The notes under the pieces: model-generated | Seen by the model: only the letters and a program-made list of their open reading frames with translations | The model's database searches: none | What the model was told of the DNA's origin: nothing | Assembly (NCBI GenBank): GCA_019115545.1 | Contig: DXDK01000065.1 | Location: forward strand, 1-45,396 | Reading direction: 5' to 3' | Source of the DNA: Candidatus Evtepia faecavium | GTDB lineage: Bacteria; Bacillota; Clostridia; Oscillospirales; Oscillospiraceae | DNA: 45,396 bases | Translations under genes and position numbers: made by a program | In this document: in pieces, positions 8,045 through 15,971 of the stretch | Position numbering within the stretch: position 1 is the stretch's first letter | Layout: every line of letters starts with the position of its first letter

Positions 8045-8737
8045 TTACACCAGCTTGGCGGCGTTGACCTTGATGCCGGGGCCCATGGTGGAGGCCACGA
8101 CGCAGCTCTTCACATAGGTGCCCTTGGCGGCGGCGGGCTTGGCCTTCAGGATGGCGCCCATGAGGGTGTTGAAGTTCTCGCTGAGCTTCTCGGGGCCGAA
8201 GGAGACCTTGCCGATGGGGCAGTGGATGATGTTGGTCTTGTCCAGACGATACTCCACCTTACCGGCCTTGGCTTCCTGGACGGCGCCGGCCACGTTGGGG
8301 GTGACGGTGCCGGCCTTGGGGGAGGGCATGAGGCCCTTGGGGCCCAGCAGCTTACCCAGGCGGCCCACCACGCTCATCATGTCGGGGGAGGCGATGACCA
8401 CGTCAAAGTCGAACCAGTTCTCCTGCTGGATCTTCTGGGCCAGGTCGGCCTCGCCCACGTAATCGGCGCCGGCTTCCTTGGCGGCGTCGGCCTTGTCGCC
8501 CTTGGCGAAGACCAGCACCCGGGGCACCTTGCCGGTGCCGTGGGGCAGCACGATGGCGCCGCGGACCTGCTGGTCGGCGTGGCGGGAGTCCACGCCCAGC
8601 TTCACGTGGAGCTCCACGGTCTCATCGAACTTGGCGGGGGCGGTCTTGACGATCAGATCCATGGCCTCTGCGGTGTCATACAGGTTGGCCTTGTCGATCT
8701 GCTTTGCGCTGTCCTGATACTTTTTTCCTCTAAACAT
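8045..8737 (-). CDS. rplA: 50S ribosomal protein L1
   Basis: L1 forms the mobile stalk near the E-site and is a translational autoregulator in many bacteria. The 230 residues match the family. Features include [28 protein letters not shown], the central domain with [20 protein letters not shown] (the family signature region), and a C-terminal MGPGIKVN. It starts 17 bp after rplK and is in the rplK-rplA unit. The next gene, rplJ, is 239 bp away and has its own promoter and leader. Confidence 0.98.
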   Translation of the reverse strand: MFRGKKYQDSAKQIDKANLYDTAEAMDLIVKTAPAKFDETVELHVKLGVDSRHADQQVRGAIVLPHGTGKVPRVLVFAKGDKADAAKEAGADYVGEADLAQKIQQENWFDFDVVIASPDMMSVVGRLGKLLGPKGLMPSPKAGTVTPNVAGAVQEAKAGKVEYRLDKTNIIHCPIGKVSFGPEKLSENFNTLMGAILKAKPAAAKGTYVKSCVVASTMGPGIKVNAAKLV

Positions 8738-8754
8738 ATCTCTACCCTCCTGCC

Positions 8755-9180
<426 letters not shown>

Positions 9181-9214
9181 TTAGAGCACCTCCATTACGA
9201 AAATGTGGTTGGAC

Positions 9215-9257
9215 GGAGCGGCGTGCCGCTCCTCCCACGCCCGGGATGGGTCCCGGG
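9215..9257 (-). other. Two GC-rich hairpins in the nusG-rplK spacer
   Basis: CCCGGG / CCCGGG (9240-9245 and 9252-9257, 6-nt loop) lies directly after the nusG stop. It is followed by GGAGCGGC / GCCGCTCC (9215-9222 and 9225-9232). Neither has a U-run, so full termination is unlikely. They could be a processing or stability site, or part of an L1-responsive leader for rplK; the L1 idea is only inference from known L1 autoregulation. Confidence 0.45.
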
Positions 9258-9258
9258 G

Positions 9259-9777
9259 TCAGATGGGTTCGATCTGGTCCAGGTCCAGCTCCACCGGGGT
9301 CTCCCGGCCGAACATGGACACGACCACCCGAACCTTTTGGCGCTCCATGTCGATCTCTTCCACGATGCCGAGGAAGGACTCCAGCGCGCCGTCGGTGATG
9401 CGAACATTGTCGCCCACCTGGTAGTTGACAACGACCTCCCGCTTCTCCACACCCAGAGAGGCGATCTCCGCGTCGGTGAGGGGGATGGCTTTGTTGCCGG
9501 AACCCACGAACCCGGTGACCCCCCGCACGTTGCGGACCAGGTGCCAGGTCTCGTCGGTCATCACCATTTTCACCAGCACGTAACCGGGGAAGACTTTCCG
9601 CTCCACGGTTTTCGAGCCGCTGTCGGTGATCTCGGTGACGGTCTCCATGGGGATGTTCACCCCCAGGATGAGGTCACCCATGTTGCGGTTTTCCACCGCT
9701 TTTTCGATGGTGGCTTTTACGGTGTTCTCATAACCCGAATAGGTGTGCGCCACGTACCATTTCGCTTCTTCCGCCAT
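9259..9777 (-). CDS. nusG: Transcription termination/antitermination factor NusG
   Basis: NusG binds RNA polymerase and couples it to Rho or the ribosome. The 172 residues hold the NGN domain (EAKWYVAHTYSGYE, with FPGYVLVKMVM near residue 65 and GVTGFVGS) and a C-terminal KOW domain (VGDNVRITDGALESFLGIVE). The start ATG is 15 bp after secE. The secE-nusG-rplK order is the classical one. Confidence 0.98.
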   Translation of the reverse strand: MAEEAKWYVAHTYSGYENTVKATIEKAVENRNMGDLILGVNIPMETVTEITDSGSKTVERKVFPGYVLVKMVMTDETWHLVRNVRGVTGFVGSGNKAIPLTDAEIASLGVEKREVVVNYQVGDNVRITDGALESFLGIVEEIDMERQKVRVVVSMFGRETPVELDLDQIEPI

Positions 9778-9792
9778 GGTAAATCACCTTTC

Positions 9793-10110
9793 TCAGTGGC
9801 CGAAGAGGGAGAGGAGCGCGTCGATCACGGAGCTGGCAATGCCGTCGAAGATCCAGACGATGATACCGACGACGATGACGCAGACGATCACGATGCCTGT
9901 TTTCTTCAGGGTCTCCGCCCGGGTGGGCCAGGAGACCTTCTTCAGCTCGGAGCGCAGCTCCCGGAAAAACCGGCCGATGCGCTTGCCGATGCCAGGCTTC
10001 TTTTCCTTCTCGGCTTTGGCTTTGGCCTTTTCCTTTTCGGCCTTGTCTGCCTTGGCCGGCTTGGTCTTCTCCTCAGTCCCGTCCTGGTTCATCTTTTCTT
10101 TTTCAGACAT
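9793..10110 (-). CDS. secE: Preprotein translocase subunit SecE
   Basis: SecE clamps SecY in the Sec translocon. Residues 1-37 are very rich in Lys, Glu and Ala (repeated KAEKEK patterns), likely a charged, disordered cytoplasmic extension. The conserved core follows: RIGRFFRELRSELKKVSWPT, then one membrane helix (about residues 73-92). At 105 residues it is longer than minimal Gram-positive SecE proteins of about 60 because of this tail. A start inside the tail cannot be excluded, but the only clear ribosome-binding region (GGGTGG) is before this ATG. Confidence 0.95.
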   Translation of the reverse strand: MSEKEKMNQDGTEEKTKPAKADKAEKEKAKAKAEKEKKPGIGKRIGRFFRELRSELKKVSWPTRAETLKKTGIVIVCVIVVGIIVWIFDGIASSVIDALLSLFGH

Positions 10111-10151
10111 TCAGTTCCACCCTTCTTTCTTACAGGGAATGTGGGCCATCA

Positions 10152-10316
10152 TCACTTAGTCTCACTATGAACGGTGTGTTTTCTGCAGAAGGGGCAGTAC
10201 TTGTTCATCTCTAAGCGGTCGGGGGTATTCTTCTTGTTCTTGGTTGTGTTGTAGTTGCGCTGTTTGCACTCGTTGCATCTGAGGGTGATCTTCACCCGTG
10301 CGCCGGCTTTTGCCAT
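10152..10316 (-). CDS. rpmG: 50S ribosomal protein L33 (zinc-binding form)
   Basis: L33 is a small protein near the E-site of the large subunit. The 54 residues contain [20 protein letters not shown] and [10 protein letters not shown], so both CxxC pairs of the zinc-ribbon form are intact (C14/C17 and C41/C44). The start is the ATG at 10314-10316, with AGGAGG 8 nt upstream. The frame is open further upstream, but that would cover the untranslated leader. It heads the rpmG-secE-nusG unit. Confidence 0.95.
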   Translation of the reverse strand: MAKAGARVKITLRCNECKQRNYNTTKNKKNTPDRLEMNKYCPFCRKHTVHSETK

Positions 10317-10546
10317 TTGCGGCACCTCCTTTACGATGTTCGGCCCCGGGAAAAACGAAACGCCGGAAGTCGGCCCTCCGCCTGTCCACAGGCGATTCCG
10401 ATCCCGGCGAATTTCACCTATGCCCAATGGGCACAAAAAAGAAACACGGTAGGATCGGCATCGTTTGCCTCCCTATGTCCAAACGGTCCAGGGTTTGTGG
10501 GCAGATACCGTAATCTGCGCACAAAAAATAAGCCCTTTTCATAGGT
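10317..10546 (-). promoter_or_regulatory. Structured 5' leader of the rpmG-secE-nusG transcript
   Basis: About 230 nt separate the predicted start point from the rpmG start codon. No gene is visible. The leader can form GCAGAT / ATCTGC (10501-10518), TGCCCA / TGGGCA around 10430, and CGCCTG / CAGGCG (10379-10394). I do not recognise a known riboswitch or ribosomal-protein leader in it. The rest of the gap to ruvX (10582-10740) holds GC-rich inverted repeats such as CCCCGG-TTTT-CCGGGG (10605-10620) but no gene. Confidence 0.4.
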
Positions 10547-10552
10547 GCGACT

Positions 10553-10581
10553 ATTCTACCACGGGCCTGTCCCGATGTCAA
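10553..10581 (-). promoter_or_regulatory. Strong SigA promoter for rpmG-secE-nusG
   Basis: On the minus strand a perfect TTGACA (10576-10581) and TAGAAT (10553-10558) are separated by 17 bp. Confidence 0.85.
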
Positions 10582-10740
10582 GCACAATTTTATGGCGGTT
10601 CCCGCCCCGGTTTTCCGGGGATTTGCCCCGGGGGAAGTAGGGAAGGGCCCCTGGGAGGAAGAAAAATACCGCCCCTGGGGCATGGCCCGGGGGCCGGTTG
10701 GGTGGTAGTATGGGGACACAGCGTCCGGCGGACCCTTCCC

Positions 10741-10770
10741 TTGACAAGGCCGGGGGCGGCAGGGTAAGAT
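10741..10770 (+). promoter_or_regulatory. SigA-type promoter for ruvX and downstream genes
   Basis: TTGACA (10741-10746) and TAAGAT (10765-10770) are 18 bp apart, about 35 bp upstream of the ruvX ATG. Confidence 0.75.
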
Positions 10771-10805
10771 AATGGCATTCCATATTTTAAGGAAGGGGGC
10801 ATTTC

Positions 10806-11255
10806 ATGCGCATCATGGCCATTGACTACGGCGACGCCCGGACGGGGGTGGCCCTGTCCGACCCCACGGGGCTGCTGGCGGGGCAGACCTTCCTCATCAA
10901 GAGCCGGAAGGCCCCGGTGGTCCTGGAGGAGCTGGCCGCCCTGGCCCGGAAACAGGGGGCGGAGGAGCTGGTGATGGGCTACCCCCGGAACATGGACGGC
11001 ACCCTGGGCCCCCGGGCGGAGAAGTACGCCGCCTTTGCCAAGGAGCTGGAGGCGGCCACCGGCCTGCCCGTGGTCCTGTGGGACGAGCGACGGACCACCG
11101 TGGACGCCCACCGGATCCTGGGGGAGCAGGGCATCCGGGCCAAGCAGCGCAAGGACAAGGTGGACGCCGTGGCGGCCGCCTTGATTTTGGAAGGTTACCT
11201 GGACTGGAAACGCATCCAGGCCCAGCGACAGGAGAAGGAGGAACCAACCCCATGA
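10806..11255 (+). CDS. ruvX: Putative pre-16S rRNA nuclease / Holliday junction resolvase-like protein YqgF
   Basis: This RNase H-fold protein family matures the 5' end of 16S rRNA in E. coli and was earlier called a Holliday junction resolvase. The 149 residues show the first catalytic motif [16 protein letters not shown], the second acidic region with [18 protein letters not shown], and [17 protein letters not shown] with [17 protein letters not shown] at the end. These are all family hallmarks. The start is ATG 10806, although ATG 10815 is also possible. The stop overlaps the next start as ATGA. Confidence 0.93.
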   Translation: MRIMAIDYGDARTGVALSDPTGLLAGQTFLIKSRKAPVVLEELAALARKQGAEELVMGYPRNMDGTLGPRAEKYAAFAKELEAATGLPVVLWDERRTTVDAHRILGEQGIRAKQRKDKVDAVAAALILEGYLDWKRIQAQRQEKEEPTP

Positions 11256-12040
11256 AACAGGAAGAACGGCAAGTGCAATTTCATCTCCGCTGCGCCCCCG
11301 GGGACATCGGGCGCTACTGCTTCCTGCCCGGCGACCCGGGCCGGTGCCAGTATTTCCTTCCCTACTTTGACGACCCGGTCCATGTGGCCTATAACCGGGA
11401 GTTCAACATCTACACCGGCACCCTGTTGGGGGAGAAGGTCACCGTCTGCTCCACGGGCATCGGCGGGCCCTCTGCGGTGATCGCCATGGAGGAGCTCCAC
11501 GCCGCCGGGGCGGACACCTTTATGCGCACCGGGACCTGCGGGGGGATCGCCCTGGAGGTCCAGAGCGACGACCTGGTGGTGGCCACCGGCGCTGTGCGCC
11601 AGGAGGGCACCAGCCGGGAGTACGCCCCCATCGAGTTCCCCGCCGTGCCCCACTATGAGGTCCTCACGGCCCTGGTGGACGCGGCGAAGGCCTCCGGCCA
11701 CCGGTGGCACGCCGGGGTGGTCCAGTGCAAGGACTCCTTTTATGGCCAGCATTCCCCGGAGCGGATGCCCGTGTCCTACGAACTGCTGGCCAAGTGGGAG
11801 GCCTGGAAGCGCCTGGGGGTCCTGGCCAGCGAGATGGAGTCCGCCGCCCTCTTCACCGCCGCCGCCGCCCTGGGGGTGCGGTGCGGGTCGGCCTTCCACG
11901 TGATCTGGAACCAGGAGCGGGAAAAGGCCGGCCTGGACCAGAAGGAGTCGGAGAACGTCACCCTGTCCGTGCAGGTGGCCGTGGAGGCCATGAAGGAGCT
12001 CATCCGCCGGGACCGGGCCAAGGGGGGGAAGGCAGAATGA
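11252..12040 (+). CDS. udp: Uridine phosphorylase-like nucleoside phosphorylase
   Basis: This is a hexameric-type NP-I family enzyme that splits nucleosides with phosphate to base and ribose-1-phosphate. The 262 residues contain LPGDPGRC near the N-terminus (phosphate binding), [28 protein letters not shown] (phosphate/ribose site) and [11 protein letters not shown], with the Glu-Met-Glu that binds ribose. [13 protein letters not shown] and the [16 protein letters not shown] segment favour uridine phosphorylase over purine enzymes. The start is ATG 11252, after GGAGGA and overlapping the ruvX stop. It probably serves pyrimidine salvage together with upp elsewhere in the window. Confidence 0.85.
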   Translation: MKQEERQVQFHLRCAPGDIGRYCFLPGDPGRCQYFLPYFDDPVHVAYNREFNIYTGTLLGEKVTVCSTGIGGPSAVIAMEELHAAGADTFMRTGTCGGIALEVQSDDLVVATGAVRQEGTSREYAPIEFPAVPHYEVLTALVDAAKASGHRWHAGVVQCKDSFYGQHSPERMPVSYELLAKWEAWKRLGVLASEMESAALFTAAAALGVRCGSAFHVIWNQEREKAGLDQKESENVTLSVQVAVEAMKELIRRDRAKGGKAE

Positions 12041-12693
12041 GCCAAGAGGAACTGTGCCGCTCCTGCATCGACTGCGCCGCCACCCGGTGCGACAACCACA
12101 CCTCCAACCGGCCCTACCCGGCCTTCTGCGTCAGCCGCCAGGTGACGCAGGCCCAGCGGGAGGCCTCCCTCCAACAGTACCTCACCGACGAGGAGGACCA
12201 GAAGCTGGCCCAGGTGGCCGCGGGGATCGAGTCCGACGGCTACCGGAAATGGCCCCGGGTCCAGGAGACCATCCTCTTCGCCAAGCGGATGGGGTACCAT
12301 AAGATCGGCATCGCCACCTGCGTGGCCCTCATCCGGGAGAGCCGCGTCCTGGCCAAGATGCTCCGGGCCAACGGCTTCGAGGTCTTCGGTGTGGGGTGCA
12401 AGGCCGGGGAGATCTTCAAAACCGACCTGGGCATCGACCAGGCCCACCAGGGCCCCGGCCCCGTGGCCTGCAACCCCGTTCTCCAGGCCCAGCTGCTGGC
12501 CCAGGCGGGAACGGAGCTGAACATTGTCATGGGCCTGTGCGTGGGCCACGACAGCCTCTTTTACAAACACTCCCAGGCGGTGACCACCACCCTGGTGGTG
12601 AAGGACCGGGTGCTGGTCCACAACCCCGTGATGGCCCTCTACACCGCCGACGGATATTATGCCAATTTGATGAAGCCCCTAGAGGATGCCTGA
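12037..12693 (+). CDS. DUF1847 predicted metal-binding protein
   Basis: The 218 residues match what I remember of the DUF1847 family, whose function is not known. The N-terminus is Cys-rich ([13 protein letters not shown], cysteines 7, 10, 13 and 18, plus C31), consistent with a metal or Fe-S site. The middle has a Rossmann-like region ([20 protein letters not shown]) and GVGCKAG. The C-terminal half has [20 protein letters not shown] and [13 protein letters not shown]. It overlaps the phosphorylase stop as ATGA, so the pair is translationally coupled. A strong terminator follows. A role in nucleoside or redox metabolism is only suggested by position. Confidence 0.75.
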   Translation: MSQEELCRSCIDCAATRCDNHTSNRPYPAFCVSRQVTQAQREASLQQYLTDEEDQKLAQVAAGIESDGYRKWPRVQETILFAKRMGYHKIGIATCVALIRESRVLAKMLRANGFEVFGVGCKAGEIFKTDLGIDQAHQGPGPVACNPVLQAQLLAQAGTELNIVMGLCVGHDSLFYKHSQAVTTTLVVKDRVLVHNPVMALYTADGYYANLMKPLEDA

Positions 12694-12720
12694 GCCCTTT
12701 GGGGAAAGCCTGAACACCGC

Positions 12721-12756
12721 AAACATCCCGCCCCATCCGGGGCGGGATGTTTTGCG
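12721..12756 (+). terminator. Terminator after the ruvX-udp-DUF1847 operon
   Basis: A 14-bp perfect stem (12721-12734 with 12739-12752), including CATCCCGCCCC, has an ATCC loop and a short T-run. It works on either strand by sequence. Confidence 0.85.
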
Positions 12757-12808
12757 CTTTCAGGGCATAGAGTGAAGGAGAATTCGGGACAGAACAGGGG
12801 GTGTGCCC

Positions 12809-13369
12809 ATGGAACAGACCTTTTCCATGGCGCCCGGGGTGCTCCGCTGCCGCCAGGCGGGGGACCGGGTGGAGCTGGTGATGGAGCGCCCCGGCCCGGG
12901 GGAGGGCCTCTACCGGGGCTATGTCCAGGGGGCCGGGGGGGAGCTGGACCTGGGCACCCTCCTCCCGGAGGGGGGCTGCCTCCGGCTGCGGCGGACGGTG
13001 CCGGTGGAGAGCCTCCGCCGCCGGGGCTGCTGGCCGGTGACCGGGGGCCGGGCCGGGCTGAGCTTCCCCTTCGCCAAGGCCCCGGCCGGCCCGCCCCGGG
13101 GCTGGCGGGAGACCTGCCGGGGGGCCGACCGCTTCCCTCGGGACCCGGTGCTGGCCCAGGGGGCCCGGGAGGCGGGGCGGGCCCTGGAATGTCAGCGGGG
13201 GGATGGGATCTTCTGCCTGGCCTGGCCCTGGGACTCGGGGCGGCCCTTCCCCCTGGCCCCGGCCTTTTGCCTGGCCCAGGTGAAGGGGCTGGGGGGAAGG
13301 CGGTACGTGGTGTACCACTTCTCCCCGGAGGGGCGGCCCCTGCTGCCGGAGGAGGCCGCCGGTGGATAA
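12809..13369 (+). CDS. Unknown protein upstream of yqfC
   Basis: The 186 residues do not match a family I recognise. The protein appears soluble, is rich in Gly, Pro, Arg and Leu, and has no signal peptide or membrane helix. Notable stretches are SFPFAKAPAGPPRGWRETCR in the middle and GRRYVVYHFSPEGRPLLPEE at the end, separated by GIFCLAWPWDSGRPFPLAPA. ATG 12809 is chosen because AGGGGG lies 8 nt upstream; GTG 12803 is in the same frame. It lies immediately upstream of yqfC, yqfD, phoH and ybeY-era on the same strand, so it may be co-expressed with them. Its third-position GC richness matches the neighbours, so there is no sign of transfer. Confidence 0.7.
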   Translation: MEQTFSMAPGVLRCRQAGDRVELVMERPGPGEGLYRGYVQGAGGELDLGTLLPEGGCLRLRRTVPVESLRRRGCWPVTGGRAGLSFPFAKAPAGPPRGWRETCRGADRFPRDPVLAQGAREAGRALECQRGDGIFCLAWPWDSGRPFPLAPAFCLAQVKGLGGRRYVVYHFSPEGRPLLPEEAAGG

Positions 13370-13427
13370 ACCCCGGGCCCGGCGCATAGGGATAGAAGAT
13401 AGAAACACTGGGGAAGGAGGCAGGCCC

Positions 13428-13712
13428 ATGGCAGAGCAGGAGAAGGGAGCCCCGAAACCCACCTGGCGGGAGCGGACGGCCGCCCTGCTGGCCCCGCCTG
13501 GGGGCGTGGGCGCCCCCAGGGTGGAGCTCATCGGGGCCCGGGAGGTCTATCTGGAAAACTACAAGGGAATCCTCTCCTATGGCAGGGAGGAGATCCACGT
13601 GGACGGCGGGGGGTGGATCCTCCGGGTGGCGGGGGAGGACCTGGAGATCCAGGCCATGGCCCCCGGCCAGCTCCGCCTCACCGGCCGGGTCACCGGCCTG
13701 GACCTGCTGTAA
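13428..13712 (+). CDS. yqfC: Sporulation protein YqfC (YabP/YqfC family)
   Basis: YqfC is a small protein made in the mother cell under SigE in B. subtilis; its role is poorly understood. The 94 residues contain PRVELIGAREVYLENYKGIL followed by REEIHVDGGGWILRVAGEDL and end in LRLTGRVTGLDL, matching the beta-rich YabP/YqfC domain. The start is ATG 13428, after AAGGAGG with 7 nt spacing; the frame is open further upstream but would overlap the previous gene. It is followed 13 bp later by yqfD, the usual partner. Confidence 0.88.
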   Translation: MAEQEKGAPKPTWRERTAALLAPPGGVGAPRVELIGAREVYLENYKGILSYGREEIHVDGGGWILRVAGEDLEIQAMAPGQLRLTGRVTGLDLL

Positions 13713-13725
13713 AGGGGGGAGGGGC

Positions 13726-14973
13726 GTGAAGAAGTTTCTGGCCTGGCTGCTGGGGTGGAGGGAGTTCCAGGTGGCCGGGGAGACGCCGGCGGCCTTTCTC
13801 AACCTCTGCGCCGGGGCGGGGGTCCCCCTGCTGAAAATGCTCCCCCAGGCGGGGGGGACCCTGCTGGTCCGCACCACCCTCTGGCAGAGCCTGACCCTGG
13901 AGGCCCTGGCCCGGGAGGCCGGCTACCCCCTCACCCAGGTGGGGGCCGGAGGGGTGCCCGTCTTTCTCCGGCGGTTCCGGCGGCGGTATGCCCTATGGGC
14001 GGGGCTGGCCCTGGCGGTGGTCCTCTTTGCCGTGGGGTCCCGGACGGTGCTCACCATCGACGTGGTGGGCTGCGAGAACCTGCCGAAGGAGGCCGTCCTG
14101 GCCCAGCTGCGGCTGTGCGGGGTGTCGGTGGGGACCTATGCCCCCGGGGTGGAGGTCCGCCAGGTGGAGAACCGGATGCTCCGCACCATGGACAGCCTCA
14201 CCTTCTGCGCTGTGAACCTCCAGGGCACCCGGGTGGAGGTGGTGGTCCGGGAGCGGGAGGACCCGCCGGACCTGCGCCCCGAGGACCAGCCCGGGGATGT
14301 GGTCTCCGCCGCCGACGGCGTGATCACCCACATCGAGCCCTGGGCGGGGGACGCCCAGGTGCAGGTGGGGGACGCGGTGCTGGAGGGGGAGGTCCTCATC
14401 GCCGGGGCCATGGAGCTGGACCCCACCCCGCCCCTGGAGGGGAGCCTGGGGACCAAGCTGGTCCACGCCGAGGGCCTGGTGATGGCCCAGACCTGGCGGA
14501 CCTTCACGGCGGAGATCCCCCTCACCGCCCAGGAGAAGGTCTACACCGGGGAGGAATGGGTCCGCTACACCCTCTCCCTGGGGGGCAAACGGGTGAAAAT
14601 TTTTGGAAAGAGTGGAATTCCGGCGGAGAACTATGATACAATGACAGAACAGAAGGTCTGCACCCCCCTTCCCGGCAAGGCTCTCCCGGTGATCTGGGAG
14701 AAGGAGACCTGCCGGGCCTACACCCTGGAAGAGATCACCCTGGACCGGGCCCAGGCGGAGGAGATGCTCCGCACCCGCCTGCTGGCCGACCTGGACCAGG
14801 CCCTGGACCAGGGGGAGATTTTGCGGACAGACTGGGCGGTGGAAGAGGAGGACGGGATGCTCCGGGTGACCCTGCTGGCCCAGTGCCGGGAACAGATCGG
14901 GCGGGAGGTCCCCTTGACCCAGCAGACAAAAGAGAGCACCCCCCTGGACCAGGGGGAGGAAGGAGCGCCATGA
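13726..14973 (+). CDS. yqfD: Sporulation protein YqfD
   Basis: YqfD is a membrane protein of sporulating Firmicutes, linked to the engulfment stage in some studies. The 415 residues open with a conserved N-terminal domain (KKFLAWLLGWREFQVAGETP) of about 85 residues. One membrane helix follows (about 88-107) and then a POTRA-like segment (VLTIDVVGCENLPKEAVLAQ). The remaining external part has VSAADGVITHIEPWAGDAQV, as in the family. The start is GTG 13726, chosen by the purine-rich AGGGGGGAGGGG just upstream. The stop overlaps phoH as ATGA. yqfC-yqfD-phoH is a conserved order in Firmicutes. Confidence 0.9.
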   Translation: MKKFLAWLLGWREFQVAGETPAAFLNLCAGAGVPLLKMLPQAGGTLLVRTTLWQSLTLEALAREAGYPLTQVGAGGVPVFLRRFRRRYALWAGLALAVVLFAVGSRTVLTIDVVGCENLPKEAVLAQLRLCGVSVGTYAPGVEVRQVENRMLRTMDSLTFCAVNLQGTRVEVVVREREDPPDLRPEDQPGDVVSAADGVITHIEPWAGDAQVQVGDAVLEGEVLIAGAMELDPTPPLEGSLGTKLVHAEGLVMAQTWRTFTAEIPLTAQEKVYTGEEWVRYTLSLGGKRVKIFGKSGIPAENYDTMTEQKVCTPLPGKALPVIWEKETCRAYTLEEITLDRAQAEEMLRTRLLADLDQALDQGEILRTDWAVEEEDGMLRVTLLAQCREQIGREVPLTQQTKESTPLDQGEEGAP

Positions 14974-15971
14974 TCGAACAGACGGTAAGCATCGAGCGGA
15001 TGGAAGACGCCATCGACATCTTCGGGTCCTTTGACGAGAACATCCGCCTTTTGGAACAGGAACTGGGGGTCCGGGTCACCAGCCGGGACGACCAGCTGAA
15101 GATCACCGGGGAGGCGGCCGAGGCCGTGGACCAGGCGGCAAAAGTCATCCACGGCCTGCTGGGCCTCTCCGCCCGGGGGGAGGCCATCCACGAACAGAAC
15201 GTCCGCTACCTCATCCAGCTGGTGAAGTCGGGCAACGAGGACAAGATCCAGACCCTGGCGGCCGACGTGCTCTGCGTCACCGCCAAGGGCAAGCCCGTGA
15301 AGGCCAAGACCGTGGGCCAGAAGCGGTACGTGGACGCCATCCGGAAAAACACCGTGACCCTGGGGGTGGGCCCCGCAGGTACCGGCAAGACCTACCTGGC
15401 GGTGGCCGCCGCCGTGGCGGCCTTCCGGGCCAAGGAGGTCAACCGCATCATCCTCACCCGGCCGGCGGTGGAGGCGGGGGAGCGGCTGGGCTTCCTCCCC
15501 GGGGACCTGCAGAGCAAGGTGGACCCCTACCTCCGGCCCCTCTACGACGCCCTCTTCGAGATGCTGGGGGCGGAGAGTTATAACAAATACCTGGAGCGGG
15601 GGAACATCGAGGTGGCCCCCCTGGCCTATATGCGGGGGCGGACGCTGGACGACTCCTTCATCATCCTGGACGAGGCCCAGAACACCTCCCGGGAACAGAT
15701 GAAGATGTTCCTCACCCGAATGGGGTTCGGCTCCAAGATCGTCATCACGGGGGACGTGACCCAGATCGACCTGCCGGGGGACAAGGTCTCCGGCCTGAAG
15801 GAGGCCATGCGCATCCTCCGGGACGTGGAGGACATCGCCATCTGCCGCCTCACCCAGGGGGATGTGGTCCGCCACGTCATCGTCCAGCGGATCATCCAGG
15901 CCTATGAGAACGACGAGAACCGCAGGAAAGCCAAGCACGGCATAAGGGGGAGAGCACATGAAGAACCATGA
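14970..15971 (+). CDS. phoH: PhoH-like ATPase
   Basis: PhoH-family proteins are P-loop ATPases with proposed RNA-related roles and are commonly linked to ybeY. The 333 residues have an N-terminal KH-like region with DAIDIFGSFDENIRLLEQEL. The Walker A is GPAGTGKTYLAV (about residue 133), followed by ILTRPAVEAGERLGFLPGDL, the Walker B SFIILDEAQNTS, and ITGDVTQIDLP. This is the standard PhoH core. The start is ATG 14970, with AGGAGCGCC just upstream, overlapping the yqfD stop. Its 3' end overlaps the ybeY-era gene by 14 bp, so these products are likely made together. Confidence 0.95.
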   Translation: MIEQTVSIERMEDAIDIFGSFDENIRLLEQELGVRVTSRDDQLKITGEAAEAVDQAAKVIHGLLGLSARGEAIHEQNVRYLIQLVKSGNEDKIQTLAADVLCVTAKGKPVKAKTVGQKRYVDAIRKNTVTLGVGPAGTGKTYLAVAAAVAAFRAKEVNRIILTRPAVEAGERLGFLPGDLQSKVDPYLRPLYDALFEMLGAESYNKYLERGNIEVAPLAYMRGRTLDDSFIILDEAQNTSREQMKMFLTRMGFGSKIVITGDVTQIDLPGDKVSGLKEAMRILRDVEDIAICRLTQGDVVRHVIVQRIIQAYENDENRRKAKHGIRGRAHEEP

